Positions 61,631-64,000 of a stretch of DNA of 64,000 nt are shown here, one piece after another. The notes beneath the pieces were generated by a model. The model worked only from the letters and a program-made list of their open reading frames with translations, was not told where the DNA came from and ran no database searches. Each line of letters begins with the position of its first letter. Positions within the stretch are counted from its first letter, which is position 1. The position numbers and the translations under genes are program-made. The stretch is from Senimuribacter intestinalis (GTDB taxonomy: Bacteria > Bacillota > Clostridia > Peptostreptococcales > Anaerovoracaceae). The DNA is taken from positions 62,001 through 126,000 of the forward strand of contig CALPCJ010000008.1 in assembly GCA_943192975.1 (NCBI GenBank). The letters run 5' to 3'.

Positions 61631-62719
61631 TCAATCAATATAAATTTCATCAATATATTTTTGCATTTCGATATTTAGAATGTTTTCGATTCTCTGATAT
61701 ACGTCTCGGTATAAAAGACCTTTTCCAAGCAGCATATGCTCTTTTAATGCAGCAACTACTGTAATATTGCAGCCATTTTCAATTTGTGCAGTAGTCAGAA
61801 TTTCTCCCGTTTGTGTATCTATCGTTGTAATCAAATCAGGGAACGTATGCAGCCTTTCCCCATTTTTATCAACAGCCATGTATTCATTAAAAAAGTATAG
61901 CTGATATTTGTCATTTTCGCTACTGACTGTAAAAGAACCGTGATCCAACGCGTTTTCGGTACAGAGAGTGTAATTCTCTACCCTGCCTTGGCAAATTATA
62001 TTTCCTTCTACCACGGAACATGCTGCCGCGATTTTTTCTTCCACTGTTTTTCCAGTTAAATATGCTTCGCCCAGTCTGTATGCTAAATCATATGCTCCCG
62101 TTGCGCCGGAAATTTCAAGCCATGACGGAGCGACAGGATTTCTTGCGACAGCTATAGCGCCGCCTGCCTTTGCTGCGGCGTTTCTGATCAGGTCAGAGGT
62201 AGTTTCTATGGAGCCGGTTAAAAGTACTTCAACATATGTATTGGTAGATTCTCTGCCACCAGCCCCAGCTTGCACCGTGATATTTTTATCACCTTTCTCA
62301 AGACCCAGAGATCCCATAATCCCAAAGGGATGTGCTCTGCCGTCACAGGCAGAATTAATGACGGGAATATTTAAGCGAGCAGCTGGAATAAAGGGCTCAA
62401 AAGAAGATGAAGCACCCATTTCGCAGGGAATAAAACCTATAATTTTTTTCTTTTCCTGAGATTGAATTAGATAAAGAATTTTTTCGTAAACGTCCTCTGA
62501 ATAGTAAGCGGTATCCGATGCGGGAGAGCCAACGCCGGATATGGTAAGAATGACGCCTTCCTTTTCGCTGACTTCGGAAAGGGGAATAATCTGCACTTCT
62601 CCCAATTCCAAAGCGCGCCTTGCGGTTGAAAGACCTTCACGAATATCTCCGCCTCCGCCTCCGCCGAGAAAGAGACTTCCGATTGCAATTTTCTTAACAT
62701 CTTCAAGATTTACTAACAT
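61631..62719 (-). CDS. DUF917 family protein
   Basis: 362 aa. LVNLEDVKKIAIGSLFLGGGGGGDIREGLS is the DUF917 opening glycine cluster, with PCEMGASSSFEPFIPAARLNIPVINSACDGRAHPFG in the middle. The family is often linked to hydantoinase, racemase and transporter genes, but its reaction is unknown. GGAGGT precedes the ATG at 62719. Operon with the racemase-like gene and divergent from an OPT transporter. Confidence 0.9.
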   Translation of the reverse strand: MLVNLEDVKKIAIGSLFLGGGGGGDIREGLSTARRALELGEVQIIPLSEVSEKEGVILTISGVGSPASDTAYYSEDVYEKILYLIQSQEKKKIIGFIPCEMGASSSFEPFIPAARLNIPVINSACDGRAHPFGIMGSLGLEKGDKNITVQAGAGGRESTNTYVEVLLTGSIETTSDLIRNAAAKAGGAIAVARNPVAPSWLEISGATGAYDLAYRLGEAYLTGKTVEEKIAAACSVVEGNIICQGRVENYTLCTENALDHGSFTVSSENDKYQLYFFNEYMAVDKNGERLHTFPDLITTIDTQTGEILTTAQIENGCNITVVAALKEHMLLGKGLLYRDVYQRIENILNIEMQKYIDEIYID

Positions 62720-62769
62720 ATTAGTGGTACCTCCATGTAATAATGCAAGTACCGGAATTACACACTGCC

Positions 62770-62798
62770 AGTATACTGGGTTCAGAGGCGAAAGTCAA
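62770..62798 (-). promoter_or_regulatory. SigA promoter of the DUF917-racemase operon
   Basis: Minus strand TTGACT-17 nt-TATACT, the -10 lying in the palindrome CAGTATACTG. Confidence 0.8.
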
Positions 62799-62827
62799 CC
62801 TATATTTTTTGAAATTTCAAAAAGTCC

Positions 62828-62856
62828 TTGACACCAAATCGAAGCCATGATACATT
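62828..62856 (+). promoter_or_regulatory. SigA promoter of the OPT transporter
   Basis: TTGACA-17 nt-TACATT; its -35 lies 30 nt from the divergent -35, so the two could be coordinately controlled. Confidence 0.65.
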
Positions 62857-62934
62857 AAATTTAGTTAAAATGTCAATATTCATAATGTTCTCGTTAGCAG
62901 TTTGATTTGTGAATCAAAACAAAAGGAGAAAGTT

Positions 62935-64000
62935 ATGAATAACACAGAAAGTAAGCAGAACAATATTCTGCTTGAGGAACAAAAAGAAATTGACAGACAT
63001 AAGATTACTGCAGATCAGATGCCAAAAGTAAAAGAGCCTGCAGTTTTTGTTGTTGCTATTATTGTTGCGATTCTCGGGTGTATTGTAGGACTTCAGGTAC
63101 AGATTCATACAGGTACTACACCAGATACATCTATTGTCGGCGCTATTTTTGCTATTCTTATTGCGCAAATTCCTCTCAGATGGCTAAAACCTTTTAAAAA
63201 CATTCACCGGCAGAATCTGGTACAGACGACGATTTCCGGTGCGACGTTTGCTTCTGCAAATTGTATGTTCTTAACTATGGGTATCCCTGTTATCATGGGA
63301 TGGCCGCAGTTGATGGTTCCTATGTTAATTGGTGCAACTCTTGCCACTATTGTGGATGCAACGATTTTATACAAGTCCTTTGGATCTCCAATGTTTCCGG
63401 CTGAAGGTGCGTGGCCTCCGGGAATTGCTGTAGCCGAATCTATTTATGCTATGGCTGACAAAGGAAAACGAGCGCTTTTGCTGCTTGTAGGTTCTGCTGC
63501 CGGATGGATTGGTGCAATGATTGGAATTCCAATGGATTTAGTTGGAGTAGTATGGGTTGGAAGTTTAGTAGCGATGGGTGCTTTTGGTGTAGGTGCTTTG
63601 TTGAAAGGTATTTTATCTACGAACGAATTTTCTCTCACCTTTGCAGGTCACACCGGAACTTTTGCAACAGATATTTTCGGATCGGATTTCTCATTTGCCG
63701 ACAGCGTTTCTCTTTCCTATCTTGGTCATGGCGCGATGATTGGTGCCGGAATTATTTCTTTATTGCAGTGTGCACGAATTTTATTTAAAAAAGAAGAAAA
63801 TGGAACTTCTGCCGCATCCAGATTCGGAACAAGTCTCAGTGATATGAAAAACGCTTTGAGCAAAGGCTTTATTGTATATATTGTTATTGCAATCGGTCTT
63901 GCAATTGCGACAGGTCTGTACTATGAAATGGGTATAGTGAAGCTAATCGCATGGGTCATCTTTGCTGCAGTCGCAGCGTTGGTATCTGAGCTTATCGTAG
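62935..64000 (+). CDS. OPT-family oligopeptide transporter (partial)
   Basis: 355 codons are visible before the window ends. N-terminal hydrophilic stretch (about 1-33), then at least eight TM segments. AEGAWPPGIAVAES resembles the OPT-type ExxWPxG motif, and QNLVQTTISGATFASANCMF is typical of bacterial OPT/YSL members. It imports small peptides or metal chelates using the proton gradient. AAAGGAG lies upstream of the ATG. The divergent DUF917-racemase operon probably handles the imported compound (inference). Confidence 0.88.
   Translation, partial: MNNTESKQNNILLEEQKEIDRHKITADQMPKVKEPAVFVVAIIVAILGCIVGLQVQIHTGTTPDTSIVGAIFAILIAQIPLRWLKPFKNIHRQNLVQTTISGATFASANCMFLTMGIPVIMGWPQLMVPMLIGATLATIVDATILYKSFGSPMFPAEGAWPPGIAVAESIYAMADKGKRALLLLVGSAAGWIGAMIGIPMDLVGVVWVGSLVAMGAFGVGALLKGILSTNEFSLTFAGHTGTFATDIFGSDFSFADSVSLSYLGHGAMIGAGIISLLQCARILFKKEENGTSAASRFGTSLSDMKNALSKGFIVYIVIAIGLAIATGLYYEMGIVKLIAWVIFAAVAALVSELIV

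Overview
The window reads as the replication-origin region of a low-to-mid GC, Gram-positive, anaerobic, probably spore-forming member of the Clostridia. The evidence is a complete Firmicutes oriC gene order: rpmH-rnpA-yidD-yidC-jag-mnmE-mnmG-rsmG-noc-soj-parB leftward, dnaA-dnaN-recF-gyrB-gyrA rightward. The window also holds yabP/yabQ sporulation genes, an [FeFe] hydrogenase and amino-acid catabolic cassettes. The anti-sigma/sigma-B-type pair right after gyrA recalls the layout I remember from Clostridioides difficile. A relative of Peptostreptococcales or Clostridiales Family XIII is my best guess, not a proven placement. Most genes left of about 50.8 kb are on the minus strand and most to the right are on the plus strand, as expected for two replichores leaving oriC.

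Layout. (1) 1-5.2 kb: an NtrC-type activator (cut by the window edge), its Cache-domain histidine kinase, an APC permease and an isochorismatase-fold hydrolase; a sigma-54 promoter precedes the hydrolase. (2) 5.4-9.7 kb: an AAA-ATPase/PD-(D/E)XK protein, then an ArsR-type regulator with a KtrB/KtrA potassium uptake pair. (3) 9.7-15.9 kb: a minus-strand cassette of YfcC-type transporter, M20 amidohydrolase, arginine-deiminase-fold enzyme and RocB-like peptidase, with a divergent GntR/FCD regulator. (4) 16-33 kb: housekeeping and accessory genes (rlmH, walJ-like MBL, rnhA, CofE-like ligase, [FeFe] hydrogenase, RND exporter, cysteine-desulfurase-like enzyme, aroB, LtaS-like sulfatase, rsmA, rnmV). 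(5) 33-44 kb: divIC, yabQ, yabP, an M23 endopeptidase, a DnaD-like protein, dnaB, rplI, a GdpP-type phosphodiesterase, SprT-like protein, parB, soj and noc. (6) 44-59 kb: the oriC core. (7) 59-64 kb: an RsbW-like/sigma pair, a racemase-DUF917 operon and a divergent OPT transporter that runs off the window.

The most unusual signals are non-coding or concern lost parts. Two intergenic gaps (20.3-20.55 kb and 59.44-59.66 kb) carry eight copies of an exactly 36-nt imperfect-palindrome unit, mostly in pairs separated by exactly 6 nt. A 265-bp MITE-like element with 40-nt inverted ends sits at 17.53-17.80 kb. A perfect parS site forms the core of a 42-bp perfect palindrome that is also the noc terminator. 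The RsbW-like protein has lost recognisable ATPase residues and there is no rsbV beside it. The GdpP homologue lacks its membrane anchor. The DnaD-like protein ends in a cysteine motif resembling that of DnaI-type loaders, but no loader ATPase follows.

Functional links inferred: GdpP (c-di-AMP breakdown) and KtrA (a c-di-AMP target in other Firmicutes) connect potassium homeostasis to cell-wall control; the sigma-54 activator/kinase pair plausibly controls the hydrolase-permease operon; the GntR regulator plausibly controls the arginine/peptide cassette through AT-rich dyads overlapping both divergent promoters.
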